Both the position numbers and the translations under genes were made by a program. DNA of 64,000 nt from Aplidium turbinatum (lineage: Eukaryota; Chordata; Ascidiacea; Aplousobranchia; Polyclinidae): NCBI GenBank assembly GCA_918807975.1, contig OU964918.1, positions 26,210,477 to 26,274,476 on the forward strand, given 5' to 3'. Within the stretch, counting starts at the first letter, position 1; each line of letters starts with the position of its first letter. The notes below the pieces were generated by a model. That model had not been told where the DNA came from, did no database searches, and was given only the letters and a program-made list of their open reading frames with translations. Positions 9,290 through 19,115 of the stretch are shown here, one piece after another.

Positions 9290-10748
9290 ACTCTCTAGGT
9301 CCACCACTCTAGGTCCACCACTCTTGATACTTCCACCAGTCTCTCAAGAAGTGCTAGACAACATTGAAGATTTACCTGTTATAGCAGAGCTTGATGCAGA
9401 ACCTACTTTAGAAGAACTAAGTAAAGCCATTGACTCTATGCAAAGTGGGAAAGCACCGGGAGAGGATAACATTCCAGCCGAGGTCATAAAGTGTGGGAAA
9501 CCTGTCCAGCTAAAACCACTGCACGAGCTACTGCGTCTTTGTTGGAAAGAGGGCCAAGTACCGCAGTCCATGCGCAACTCCAAGATCATTACTCTGTACA
9601 AGAACAAGGGGGATCGCATTGATTGTAACAGCTACAGAGGCATCTCTCTGCTTAGCATCGTGGGAAAAGTCTTTGCCAAGGTGGTCCTTAGGCGCCTTCA
9701 GGTATTGGCTGACAGGGTCTACCCTGAATCTCAGTGCGGGTTCCGCGCCCAGAAGTCCACAACAGACATGATTTTCTCCGTACGACAGCTTCAAGAGAAG
9801 TGCCGTAAGCAGCAGAGGCCGTTATACATCGCCTTTATTGACCTGACGAAGGCTTTTGACCTTGTCAGCAGGAGAGGCCTGTTTCAGCTACTGCAGAAGA
9901 TTTGCTGTCCCCCACAGCTGCTTAGCATCATCATCTCCTTCCACAAGGACATGCAGGGTGTGGTCAGTTACGACGGGGAGACTTCTGAACCCTTCGCAAT
10001 TCGGTCTGGTGTGAAACAAGGATGTGTCCTTGCGCCGACTTTGTTTGGGATTTTCTTCTCTCTGTTACTGAAGTTTGCATTCGGTCACTCCACACAAGGT
10101 GTCCACCTACACACCCGCAGTGATCGAAAACTGTTCAACCTGGCCCGACTGAGAGCCAAGACAAAAGTTCGCACAGTGCTGATCAGAGAACTGCTGTTTA
10201 CCGACGACGCAGCACTGTCAGCACACGCCGAGCACGAGCTGCAGCAGTTGTTCAACCAGTTTGCACACGCCTGTAGGGAATTCGCACTGACCATCAGCAT
10301 CAAGAAAACAGTAGTCATGGGCCAAGATGTCCCCAAGCCACCTGTCATCACCATAGGACCAGAAGTGCTCGAAGCGACAGACCACTTCACCTACCTTGGT
10401 TCAACGGTCACCAGCAACTTGTCCTTAGATAAGGAAATCGACAGACGGATAGCCAGGGCTGCAGGAGTGATGACTCTACTCGGGAGGAGAGTGTGGGACA
10501 ATAATCTTTTGACACTTAACACAAAACTCAAAGTGTACCGTGCGTGTGTTCTTAGTACTCTGCTGTACGGTAGTGAGTCCTGGACCACTTACGCCAGACA
10601 AGAAAACCGCCTTGAAAGCTTTCACCTTCGTTGCTTGAGGCGCATTCTTGGTATTTCCTGGAAGAACAGAATACCCAACACCACTGTTCTGGAACGTTCT
10701 TGCTCCCTGAGCATACACCTTCTCCTCTGCCAGCGACGTCTACACTGA
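8961..10748 (+). CDS. Chimeric LINE reverse-transcriptase ORF (LINE-A start fused to LINE-B)
   Basis: A 595-codon open frame. Residues ~1-110 come from LINE-A: repeat-encoded TTHSYTTHST, then FLDLKKAFDTV (RT motif A, first Asp) and GVPQGSTLGP (RT motif B). A short triplicated junction of AGGTCCACCACTCT (9281-9320) leads into LINE-B. From residue ~120 this supplies a second complete RT: IITLYKNKGDRIDCNSYRGI, FIDLTKAFDLVSR (motif A), SGVKQGCVLAPTLF (motif B), LLFTDDAALSAH (motif C in a TDDA form), then YLGSTVTSNL and LLYGSESWT. The frame stops at 10746 at a TGA where relatives of LINE-B would be expected to have Trp (LH*LGHVSRM). There is no endonuclease domain, so it is not an autonomous element. 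The start is a codon in the repeat tract and may not be used. Confidence 0.75.
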   Translation: MRLSTTHSYTTHSTHSTTLLVVLLISTTYKQIKNNDFTGLAFLDLKKAFDTVCHKRLLRKLDHYGVRGVANDLLSSYLNSRKQYVAIDQDTSTQQSIQYGVPQGSTLGPPLSRSTTLGPPLLILPPVSQEVLDNIEDLPVIAELDAEPTLEELSKAIDSMQSGKAPGEDNIPAEVIKCGKPVQLKPLHELLRLCWKEGQVPQSMRNSKIITLYKNKGDRIDCNSYRGISLLSIVGKVFAKVVLRRLQVLADRVYPESQCGFRAQKSTTDMIFSVRQLQEKCRKQQRPLYIAFIDLTKAFDLVSRRGLFQLLQKICCPPQLLSIIISFHKDMQGVVSYDGETSEPFAIRSGVKQGCVLAPTLFGIFFSLLLKFAFGHSTQGVHLHTRSDRKLFNLARLRAKTKVRTVLIRELLFTDDAALSAHAEHELQQLFNQFAHACREFALTISIKKTVVMGQDVPKPPVITIGPEVLEATDHFTYLGSTVTSNLSLDKEIDRRIARAAGVMTLLGRRVWDNNLLTLNTKLKVYRACVLSTLLYGSESWTTYARQENRLESFHLRCLRRILGISWKNRIPNTTVLERSCSLSIHLLLCQRRLH

Positions 10749-11179
10749 TTGGGGCATGTATCCAGAATGAAGGATGGGCGCATTCCAAAGGACATTCTGT
10801 ACAGTGAACTTGCCACAGGGAAACGCCCAGTAGGACGACCCGCACTGCGTTACAGAGACGTTTGCAAACGAGACCTGAAGCAAACTGACATAGACCCTGC
10901 CGGCTGGAAACTGATCGCAGCAAATCGCAACAGATGGCGCTACGAAGTCAGTGCGGGTCTAGCAAAGGGTCAGTCGAGGCGGAGGAAGCAACTAGAGGAA
11001 AGAAGACAAAGAAGAAAAGAGAGACAGCAGCCTCAGAACTCTTCTCATTTCATATGTCCAACCTGTGGACGAGACTGCCACGCCAAGATTGGACTTCAGA
11101 GCCATATGAGAAGCTGCCGTACCCAGAGTGCTACGATCATCTGAAAAGATGGAAGGATGCCTACTACTACTACTACTAC
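9290..11179 (+). mobile_element. LINE-B, 5'-truncated, with (CTA)n 3' tail
   Basis: It begins near 9320 inside the region just upstream of the RT and runs through the RT, a GRPALRYRDVCKRDL segment and a C-terminal CPTCGRDCHAKIGLQSHMRS zinc-finger-like motif. It ends in CTACTACTAC repeats (11160-11179). The endonuclease half is missing, as is usual in 5'-truncated LINEs. The coding sequence is broken only by the TGA at 10746-10748, so the copy is young. The clade is unclear to me; similar C-terminal finger motifs occur in several Jockey/R1/Tx1-type families. Confidence 0.8.
10749..11144 (+). CDS. LINE-B C-terminal segment after the premature stop
   Basis: The frame continues directly from the 595-codon ORF after TGA 10746-10748: GHVSRMKDGRIPKDILY, then ELATGKRPVGRPALRYRDV, DIDPAGWKLIAANRNRWRY, a basic RRRKQLEERRQRRKERQ stretch, and CPTCGRDCHAKIGLQSH, a C2H2-like knuckle. 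This is the usual LINE tail that follows RT. The ATG at its start is probably internal, not a genuine start. Confidence 0.7.
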   Translation: MGHVSRMKDGRIPKDILYSELATGKRPVGRPALRYRDVCKRDLKQTDIDPAGWKLIAANRNRWRYEVSAGLAKGQSRRRKQLEERRQRRKERQQPQNSSHFICPTCGRDCHAKIGLQSHMRSCRTQSATII

Positions 11180-12790
11180 TAGAGAGTGAGATTGAGCACT
11201 ACTCATAGTTACACTACTCATAGTACTCATAGTACTACACTACTCGTAGTACTACTAATAAGCACTACCTACAAACAAATAAAGAACAATGATTTCACAG
11301 GACTTGCCTTCCTCGACTTAAAAAAAGCATTTGATACTGTATGCCATAAACGGCTCTTGCGGAAGCTTGACGACTATGGTGTCCGTGGAGTTGCAAACGA
11401 TCTTCTCTCGTCTTACTAGAATGGCCGTAAACAATATGTTGCGATTGATCAAGATACTTCCACACAGCAATCTATCCAGTACGGTGTTCCTCAAGGTTCA
11501 ACTCTAGGTCCACCCTTGTTTTTAATTTACATAAATGACCTACCAAACAGCATGTCGACAATGCCAAGGTTGTTTGCGGACGATACATGTCTCATAGTTA
11601 AAGCTGATAACTTAAATTTATTGCAAACCAAACTTAATGCTGAATTAGTTGCTGTAGAAGGTTGGATCAATGCCAACAAATTGACCATTAATGCCTCTAA
11701 ATCCAATCTATTAGTAATTCCTCCTAAAAAAGGCTACAACAAATTCGATGAATTCCATGTTCTCTATAGGGCTGTTGAGCTAGAAACCGTCGACCACGCT
11801 AAGTATCTTGAAATAATAATTGATAAACAGCTCTCATTCGAACCTCACATTGAGGCTCTTAGATCTAAACTTGCTAGATCTGTTGGTATTTTGTCGAAAC
11901 TTAAACACTTTCTTCCTTTCAATGCTAGACTGCAGTTATATTATTCGCTCATACACCCACATATTATGAATGGAATAGCCATTTGGGGCTCTACATACAA
12001 AGAATATATCGAGAAACTACAAAAGTTGCAAAACAAAGCAATAAAAATATTTGCTGGAGGGTTGTGGTCAGAACACGTTACGCCATACTTCAAGCAGGTA
12101 AAAGTTTTAAAAACAAAAGACATTTACAAACTAGAGATTTATAAATTAATGTTTAAATATAACCATAATTCTTTACCCTGTACTTTTTCGAATTACTTTA
12201 AAAAAACATCAAACGTTCATAATCGCTCAACTAGATGTTCAATCAAAAATGATAATTCCTTTGTTCCTCTGTATGCTACTACAAAACTTCAACGAAGCAT
12301 TAAGTATAGTGGAGTAAAAATATGGAACTCAATCCCACTAGATATTAAAAAAAATCTTTTGACTCATAAAACTTTACGAAAACTATCTAATTGCAGAATA
12401 TTAAAGTTGAATGCAATGTAATTTACTAATGTGGACCGATACTCTTTAAGCTTTTAATCGTTGACTATCAACACCTAATATTGGAACTTGAAATTTTGAC
12501 ATATCATGGATGCAAGTTTGTTTCTGTCTTGACTTTTTGTTGCAAGTGTAGATATTTTAGTGTAATGTTTACTAAATGTTTATCATCGACTTGGCTGAGG
12601 GTGGCTGCTTGACTCGAAGACCGTCATGGTCACTTCGCAGCTTCCCGTTGTGATTTACTTACTTCAAAGATGCAGTGTACATTTGTTATTTTTCTTTGTT
12701 TCAATTGTGTTCGTTAAGCGTGCTGCATCATTTAATGATTTTGCTGTTATAATATTGCACAACAAAATAAAAAATAAACCAATCAATTTA
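11180..12790 (+). mobile_element. LINE-A (CR1/Jockey-like), RT C-terminal half and 3' UTR
   Basis: After the right copy of the 335-bp duplicate, the LINE continues with FLIYINDLPNSM, LFADDTCLIVKAD (RT motif C, FADD), GWINANKLTINASKS, and the thumb with LSFEPHIEALRSKLARSVG. The C-terminal domain has YSLIHPHIMNGIAIWG and KYSGVKIWNSIPLDI, ending at 12421. This gives 301 residues open from 11516. The duplicate itself has a TAG at 11417, so RT motifs A/B and C are not in one frame. The 3' UTR follows to about 12780 (AAAATAAACC) with a GGTGGCTGCTTGACTC segment related to 7390. The N-terminal RT and endonuclease are absent. Confidence 0.8.
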
Positions 12791-12884
12791 CTTAGAGCCG
12801 AACTTTTAATAAAATGGACAATAAGAATTATTGAAAGTTTCAAGAATATCCGGGAGAAAAAACACAGTTGGCTTTAGCAGCGAA

Positions 12885-13495
12885 GGATAATTTAATGTTC
12901 AGAAATATTCCTCTGATACAGAATTCTAAAATGGTGCCAATTAACGCGACTTAATTCATTCAGAGTATTGTTAGCAAAATGCAAATGAGACTTTGCGCTA
13001 ATGCCGATACTGACAATAGTCAGCTCCTGGTTGATATTGCTAACTTGCAACCTAAAAATAGGATAGAAGGAAATTTGCGTCATAGAAAAGCAGAGGTGAG
13101 AAGAATCTGTAGACGCTTTGACATTTATGAAATACAGTCAATCCAAGGATAAAGAGACTTTAGTGAAAAAGTTGAAATTATGCCCAATAATTTGAAGCCT
13201 CTCTTGACAGCTATTTCAACTTTACCTTGTTCGACAGCAGAATGTGAACGTGGTTTCAGTGAACAATATTATCACATTTAAGAGCATCATTGCTCAATGA
13301 TGATAGGCTATGAGCTGTTTGATGTTTATTAATTGCAAGACCACCTGTGGCTATTCACCGCTAAAAAATATGTAACATCCTGACTGCTAAACCACCGATC
13401 AGTTAAGGATACTAGATCCCAAATTTGTAAAGAGGATATAGATGTAGATTCCTCTCGGCAGGCTGTTTGGAATGTATTCAAAGAAAAATAAACAA
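12885..13495 (+). pseudogene. hAT transposase C-terminal remnant
   Basis: The region 13185-13330 reads LLTAISTLPCSTAECERGFS and, after a frame change, SLLNDDRL and then LMFIN. This matches the hAT dimerisation signature (S.AECERxFS.MN.I....R.SLL..R..ALMFIN). The preceding ~300 bases give only scraps. Broken by several stops. No terminal repeats were located. Confidence 0.6.
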
Positions 13496-13809
13496 TTTTG
13501 TACCTCTCGTCCAATTTTCATGTTGATAATTCATGTTATGGTAGAATAAAGATTAATATTTAGCAATTTGTGTATTATTTATCATTTTGCCAAAGCTGAC
13601 AGTATACTCTGTGCTTTTTTTACGAATACAGCACTGATTAGAAGCCTTAAAATATTATCACAATCTGTTTGTATACCCTTGATATACCTTTTCTCAGTTG
13701 TATACACTGTTCATGATTACTAAAAACAAAAAATGGAGTCCTAAATTTTAGAAACCCTAGAATTTTAACTAAAATGGTTTCTCTACAATTCCCCCAGATT
13801 GTAATAGAC

Positions 13810-14996
13810 ACCATTATGCTAGGTTTCTAATACTCCTTCCTCATTCCGATCGGAAGTAAAAACGGGATCGGGAACCGCACAGCCGGCGGTCTATAAAAAT
13901 TACCGGATAAGCCAGTTTTTGGTTTGGCTTATTAAAACCATCACTCGAGTCGAAGGCGCAATTGGCCAACTTAAAATATACCAAATCACAAAATTAGTGA
14001 AATCGCCCATCTTCATGCTGCGCAAGCAGAGCGCAGGGGGTGAAGGGTTTTTAGTGGCGTGTAGGCAGTCCACATAATCAACTTCGGTGGGTATCAGTTT
14101 TAAGGATTTTTTGTCTTCACACGTAACATCACTAAAAAAACAAAAATAATTATTTGACATATCAATTTAGTTCACAGTACAACTCAATGCGAAATTTGCT
14201 CTTGTTTGCGATCTGTAAGTAGTTGTATGCGCAGAGGCTTACAGATCGCAAACAAGAGCAAATTTCGCATTGAGTTGTACTGTGAACTAAATTGATATGT
14301 CAAATAATTATTTTTGTTTTTTTACACACAGGTCATCCTCAACATTACACACAGGTCATCCTCAACATTAATTTGGTTTCTTTGTTTGCTCATAATCTGC
14401 AAAAGAGCAGAAAATCCTGACTCACATTCACATAGGTAAGTCGACACAAAAGGAATTAGAATACGGAAAGCTGTTTCTGCTGTTTTGGGGAAAGATTTTT
14501 TGGTAATAATCTGCATAAGACAATGATATGTAATATATGTTGCAGAAAATTGCAAGTACCGATAGAAAACTTGCAGCCAAATATAAAGTTAAGGTAGCCC
14601 AAAAAGTCGCGAGTCGCCAATCCATATTTTTTGCAGCCTTGCCTTATAAAAAGTAGCTCAATCAGGCAACACTGAATGCTCCAATGCTTTGACAGTTTGA
14701 CAACGAAAAACTGTTGCGTCATCATAACAGCTGTGTTGCCGAACTAATTTTGTAGTTACAAAATAAGAAACAGTACTCCATCGCAGTTACAACACTTCAC
14801 GCTTATTCGATGCATGTACGCGCTTGTCTTAATCTTTGCTCAATAATTATTTTGCACTGATCTGAAGAAGATATTTAGTGGCATTAGTGCGGTAAAATTT
14901 TCAATGTAATTTTTTTAAAAAGTGGAATGAAATTCCTCCTCTGAACTCATGAAATTCCTCTCTAGGGAGGAATTCCTCCCCGGTTGGGAACCACTG
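13810..14996 (-). mobile_element. hAT remnant with right TIR, transposase tail on minus strand
   Basis: The right end is the inverse of CAGTGGTTCCCAACCGG (14980-14996), a classic hAT terminus. The minus strand at 14555-14340 reads LIPFVSTYLCECESGFSALL and INVEDDLCVML, matching the C-terminus of ZBED5/GTF2IRD2-type hAT transposases. A 23-bp tandem duplication (ACACAGGTCATCCTCAACAT, about 14325-14371) sits at the end of that reading frame. A left TIR was not found. The region between 13810 and 14130 may belong to the same element. A perfect palindrome lies just beyond the transposase end. Confidence 0.6.
14134..14323. repeat. Perfect inverted repeat, 86-bp arms, 18-bp spacer
   Basis: Positions 14134-14219 and 14238-14323 are exact reverse complements over all 86 bases as read by eye. 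The arms include AATTTAGTTCACAGTACAAC and its inverse. The spacer is 14220-14237. The lack of any mismatch implies very recent formation, or an assembly foldback. Confidence 0.92.
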
Positions 14997-15024
14997 TACT
15001 ATACACTTGAGTATACACTACAGT

Positions 15025-15230
15025 CATGGACTTCTAAATAGTAGCACCTGGACTGGACACGCAGTGACCAACATGAGGCCAAACAGTTGGTACAACAGTT
15101 GGCCAACAGTAGGCCAACAGGGTTAGTTACTTGGCTGTTGGCCCACTGTTGGTCAACCGTTGTACCAACTGTTTGGCCTCATGTTGGTCACTGCGTGTCC
15201 AGTCCAGGTGCTACTATTTAGAAGTTCATG
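15025..15230. mobile_element. Foldback MITE, 206 bp, ~80-bp arms
   Basis: The ends are CATGGACTTCTAAATAGTAG and the inverse of CATGAACTTCTAAATAGTAG. The arms extend inward past GGCCAAACAGTTGGTACAAC for ~80 bp with few mismatches. A direct duplication CTACAGT flanks it (15018-15024 and 15231-15237). The middle is rich in GTTGGCC words. No coding capacity. A 7-bp duplication does not pick a superfamily for certain. Confidence 0.8.
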
Positions 15231-15239
15231 CTACAGTAT

Positions 15240-16960
15240 ACCCGGTTGAAGTGCACTAGCTTAAATCGTCAGGGCTTTGTAAGATCTACCTTAAAGTCAA
15301 CGTGTTTTCCCTGGCCATAAAATGCTTGTAGAGGAAAATCGGTTTTAAGGATATGATTAAAAGATTCCGAACGTTGCTGTTAGCCAAAAAAGATCAACAT
15401 TCACAATATTGATTTTAATTTTGCTGCTTGTGATGATCGGGAAAGTAAGAATAACAACTATCAAGCAGAGTATGTGATATGTATTTTGGTTTGTTTGCAT
15501 TGAAACGATGTACTTTGTTTTCGTTCCCCTCAGGACTTCTCTTTTGCTTTGTAGGCTATTCCTCCGCATGCTGTTGTTAATTGGCGCTTCTCGCTCTGGG
15601 CTTACTTTGGAGGTTTCATACTTTATCTTGGTTGTACAATTTTATAATAAAAAGAGAACTCCAGTATGACTCTGGTTGAATGAGTTAAGGACACAACAGT
15701 ATGCAAATGAGTGCTCGCTGCCTTTATGATACGCTGCTCTTGATTCCGTTCTGCTTCTTTCAATTTAGCCTACATATAGGCTTTAGACGTGAAGATCTGC
15801 AACGTTTTCAAACATTTCAGGTTGTTACTGCAGATTTCTTCCAAACTTCAAATTTTTTGTTTAAATAATGTAAATTTGGAAGTCGTTTTAAATATATTAA
15901 TTACACACTCTTGTAAAGGTGTTGAGTTGAGCCAAATAAACATACCAAATATGTCAACAAGGAAACGAAATAAGCTAGTCTGACAAGCCACAACAAACTT
16001 TGAATCAAGTGAACTCTATGATTTTCTTGCCTCCACTCAACTACACACATTCAAGCAATTTTCACAGTCTTTATATTAATTATTCTTTCGCGAGAAGTAA
16101 AAATCATGAGTAATTCCAACCCGCCTCATCTGTTGAAAGAAGACAGCTATTCAATTGTGCTTTCTCTGTGGTAAAGTGCGAAGTGGGCTTTAGGACTGTG
16201 TTTGAAAATAGCCATGCATATTTTTGTCTGGATTTCATCTGGATTTCATGGAGCATTAATGTAGCCTGCCGCCCGATCTACGCATATTGATTGTGACACT
16301 GATTATTTCTTATTTCTGGCAGCAATTGGCTTCTCAAACATTGGAAGATGATCGTATATTTCAGTGTGTGACATCAGACTAATAGTGCGATGTTTGTCGC
16401 AATCACATTTTTCTGGAACTTTGGGTAGTGCAATGAATACTGATTGAACTAATCATAATGTGTGCTAATCATAATAAATTGTTTTCATGATTATGGTTTT
16501 CATATTTTTTTCATTATTTTCATATTTTTAAGATTAAGCGTAAAATACAATTACTTTGATAATGAAAAATCTGAGAACATTTTATTGCCTACAGTATGCC
16601 ATAGAGAAAACAAAAGATCAACGAGCGAGCATTGTTGGTGGCATCAATTCCAAAGAAGCTCATAACATGTCCAACAGCACAATATGTGAATTAAAACACA
16701 AAAGCATTCTGAGGTACAAACTACGAACAAAACATATTGTGTTTCAAGGAAAGTATCAGTAGCATTTAAAACCCTATTTCTACAATAAAAACCTGACTTG
16801 AAACGTTGTTTCTACAGAATAGACTGATTGTTCTATGAATTATAACAGCACTCCTCGGACTCAGCTATAAATGGCCCAGCAGCCATGATTTGTGGGCAGT
16901 AGCGTACAATGCAATACGAGTGCTGCGTGAGACTTGGAGATTAGGCTAGCCTATATCCTT
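15240..16960. other. No supported gene; presumed upstream region of the gene at 16975
   Basis: I see no transposon ends or coherent coding sequence. The stretch 16556-16762 has an open frame behind an acceptor-like TTGCCTACAG but resembles nothing I know. TATAAAT occurs at 16865-16871, about 100 bp before the putative start codon at 16975, and could be a promoter element. Confidence 0.3.
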
Positions 16961-16974
16961 AAGCACATATCAAA

Positions 16975-17007
16975 ATGACCGGTGGAGGATTTGAATCGTT
17001 TTTGCAG
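16975..17007 (+). CDS. Putative first coding exon of a small host gene
   Basis: ATG in a purine-rich context (CAAAATGACC) opens MTGGGFESFLQ, and CAG is followed by a perfect donor GTAAGT (17008-17013). The exon ends in phase 0. The only later plus-strand segment with a good acceptor and matching phase that I found is 23222-23335. If the two join directly the product would be 48 residues, but an intermediate exon could exist. I do not recognise the protein. The intron would be ~6.2 kb and contains two hATs and a LINE fragment. Confidence 0.35.
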
Positions 17008-17933
17008 GTAAGTTGAAGGTCTTTTAATTTTTCACCAAACCAATGACAAGCAATTTTTAAACTTTCGTTCAACGAAAGTTTTCTCTATTTTCTAATTGAA
17101 TAATTAAATACTTTTTGTATATAGGTTATCCTCATTAGTTTTTTAAAGTGTAAGATAAGAACTCTGAAATAAGTTTTGTGTTATACGTTCTCAAGTCTTG
17201 CTTTTTAAACACTGGTCGTTAGGAAATTTTTATTAAAGATTATTATCAAAGATCAAGCTACTTTAAAAGCTTCTTCATGTTCCTTCGGAACAAGCTTTTT
17301 CATAACATTTTATCTAGGCACAATCCTGCATGTTTCGTTTTTTTCTGTATCTATAGGTCTACTACTATTATTATTTATTTGCATCAGACCAATAGATCCA
17401 CATTTACCACTAAACATGCAAAACAAAAACAAGCAAACAATACAAGTAGGCTAATAATCATAATACCCCACTTAACAGACAATGCTATTGCGGAGAATTG
17501 TCAATGAGTAAACTGCGAAGTGCGAATGGCACCATTAGTTGTCGAGCCTGCATAGACCAGGAAAATCATCTGATATAGGAGACTTGTTTTTTTCATAATC
17601 AGAAGCTGATAGAAAATTAAACTTCAATATAACCTACAATAAATCAAACTTTTTAAAGAATTATGCGTATTAATTTGTTAATTTAAGCTACTCTACATTA
17701 TGTGGACATTTGTGCTTTTTCATGAAAAATCAAATTTGTACATATTTGTTTTGGTAAAAAATAAATCTGCCTTTAAAAACTAACTCAGTGTCCAACGTAG
17801 CCTACACGGCCACTTATTTAATGACCTCTTAACTAATGTAGTGATTGTCAGGTTTTCAATACAATAGTCGTAGACATCGCTAAGATGCTTAATTAATGTA
17901 TAAGCAACCCGTTAAGCCAAATAAATAACTTCA

Positions 17934-18766
17934 TCAGTCGTCATCTCCGCCTGTAGCAGATTGCGCATCAACATGGGTTATTTGCTTCCAAGAGTGGCAA
18001 TTTTGAGCCAACTCGCTCAGTGTCGCCAAGTTGAGTCCGGTCCATGATTGGATATTGTCTTGCCATCGTTTTGGTTGTCTGCCACGTTTTCTTTTTCCTT
18101 CTACCTTGCCTTTTGTGCAAACTTTGCTGATTCCGAATTGTGATCTTTTAGTGTGGCCGAACAATTTTAAAACTTGTAATTTTATTATTGCTGCAATTAG
18201 ATGTAGTTTTGTCATAGTTAAAAGATCTTCTGTTTTGTTTGTATTTGTTTCATATCTTTATCCTGCATTGCGGGGAAGCGGACTTAATCGCTATGCATCG
18301 GTGTACGCCTTCCGACGTACACCTGACCCACGCTGCAGCCGACGGCAATGTCTGTTTCCGGTTGTCTATACTCTACTTATGACTTAAATTTGGTATTACT
18401 CGAAATCGATCACTGGGTAGAGGCAATTATCGTAAAGTTTCTTGCCCAGAGAAGCAACAGCAAGTGCGGGTAGTGGAGTCGAACATGAAGGCTCTCGACT
18501 GCGAGCCCAACGCGCTAACCACTCGGCCACTGCTGCCGACTTTTCGCGTGCTCGAGTAGCCTTTTGTTGGTCATGCTTCTCATGATGTGATTTTGGAAGG
18601 TAGTGAGTTTTTTCATTGTTGATGATGTCCAATTTACGCATTTTAGACTGTACAGCACGACTGGCAAAACGTAGGTGTTGAAAATTTTTGATTTCAGTTT
18701 GATGGGGAGTCTATTGGATGTTATAAATAACTTACAGGATAAAAATGATATTATTAATGTAGACAA
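17934..18766 (-). pseudogene. LINE fragment (RTE-like C-terminus), split by a SINE
   Basis: Minus strand. 18720-18545 reads LPIKLKSKIFNTYVLPVVLY and NHIMRSMTNKRLLEH. After the SINE, 18215-17934 reads LKLFGHTKRSQFG, then RKRGRQPKRWQDNIQSWTGL and an Asp-rich GGDDD end. This is the connection and C-terminal GRP.KRW.DNI..WTG region typical of RTE/BovB-like LINEs. It ends at 17934 in a stop. The palm domain is missing. Confidence 0.7.
18225..18540 (-). mobile_element. tRNA-headed SINE
   Basis: On the minus strand, a GTCGGCAGCAGTGGCCGAG head carries a pol III A box (TGGCCGAGTGGTTAGCGCG, 18529-18511) and B box (GTTCGACTCC, 18484-18475). The tRNA-related part resembles a Ser/Leu class. It is followed by CTGGGCAAGAAACTTTACG and AATTGCCTCTACCCAG, like the conserved central domains of several metazoan SINE superfamilies. 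The 3' part ends near 18225 in an ACAAATACAAAC-type tail. It sits inside the LINE fragment. The body is too far from a cloverleaf to be a tRNA gene. Confidence 0.7.
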
Positions 18767-19115
18767 AGATTCACACAGTGAGCAGCGACAGTGACGCAGA
18801 CCACATGATCAGAAGAGCATTTTCAACTTTTCGTCTTCATTTTGAAGAAATATCAGATGGAATTGAACAGGTTGGGTTAACAAAAGCTTTCTACATGTCG
18901 GCAATACGACAATAAAGTAGACATAAATATTGTTTTTGTTTTGATGTCAACTCGAAACAAAAAGGCAAAATTCAGAAGAAATCTACGAACGCAGAAAACA
19001 CTTTTTAGTGGGTGGCTTTTCATTAAATCCTTCAAAAAAATTATTATTTAACCAAGAGCCAAAGTCTTGATTAAAATGTGATGACTTCAGCGTCAGTTGT
19101 AGCTTATACTGTAAC

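Noticed and set aside
9344-10923. Several minus-strand open frames of 60-120 codons
   Set aside because: They are antisense shadows of the LINE-B reverse transcriptase and have no motifs of their own.
13308-13316. TAGGCTA in the hAT remnant near 13310 as an inserted word
   Set aside because: Here AGG CTA encodes the expected Arg-Leu of the LLNDDRL motif, so it is probably native coding sequence.
14134-14323. microRNA or structured RNA hairpin
   Set aside because: The arms are far longer and more perfect than a pre-miRNA, and the context is transposon sequence. A recent inverted duplication or an assembly fold is more likely.
16556-16762. Coding exon with open frame after TTGCCTACAG
   Set aside because: The acceptor-like CCTACAG may just be another TAGCCTA-class word, no partner exon or known motif was found, and the composition looks non-coding.
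18470-18540. tRNA-Ser/Leu gene on the minus strand
   Set aside because: A and B boxes are present but the cloverleaf does not close and a ~250-bp SINE body with tail follows, so it is a SINE head.
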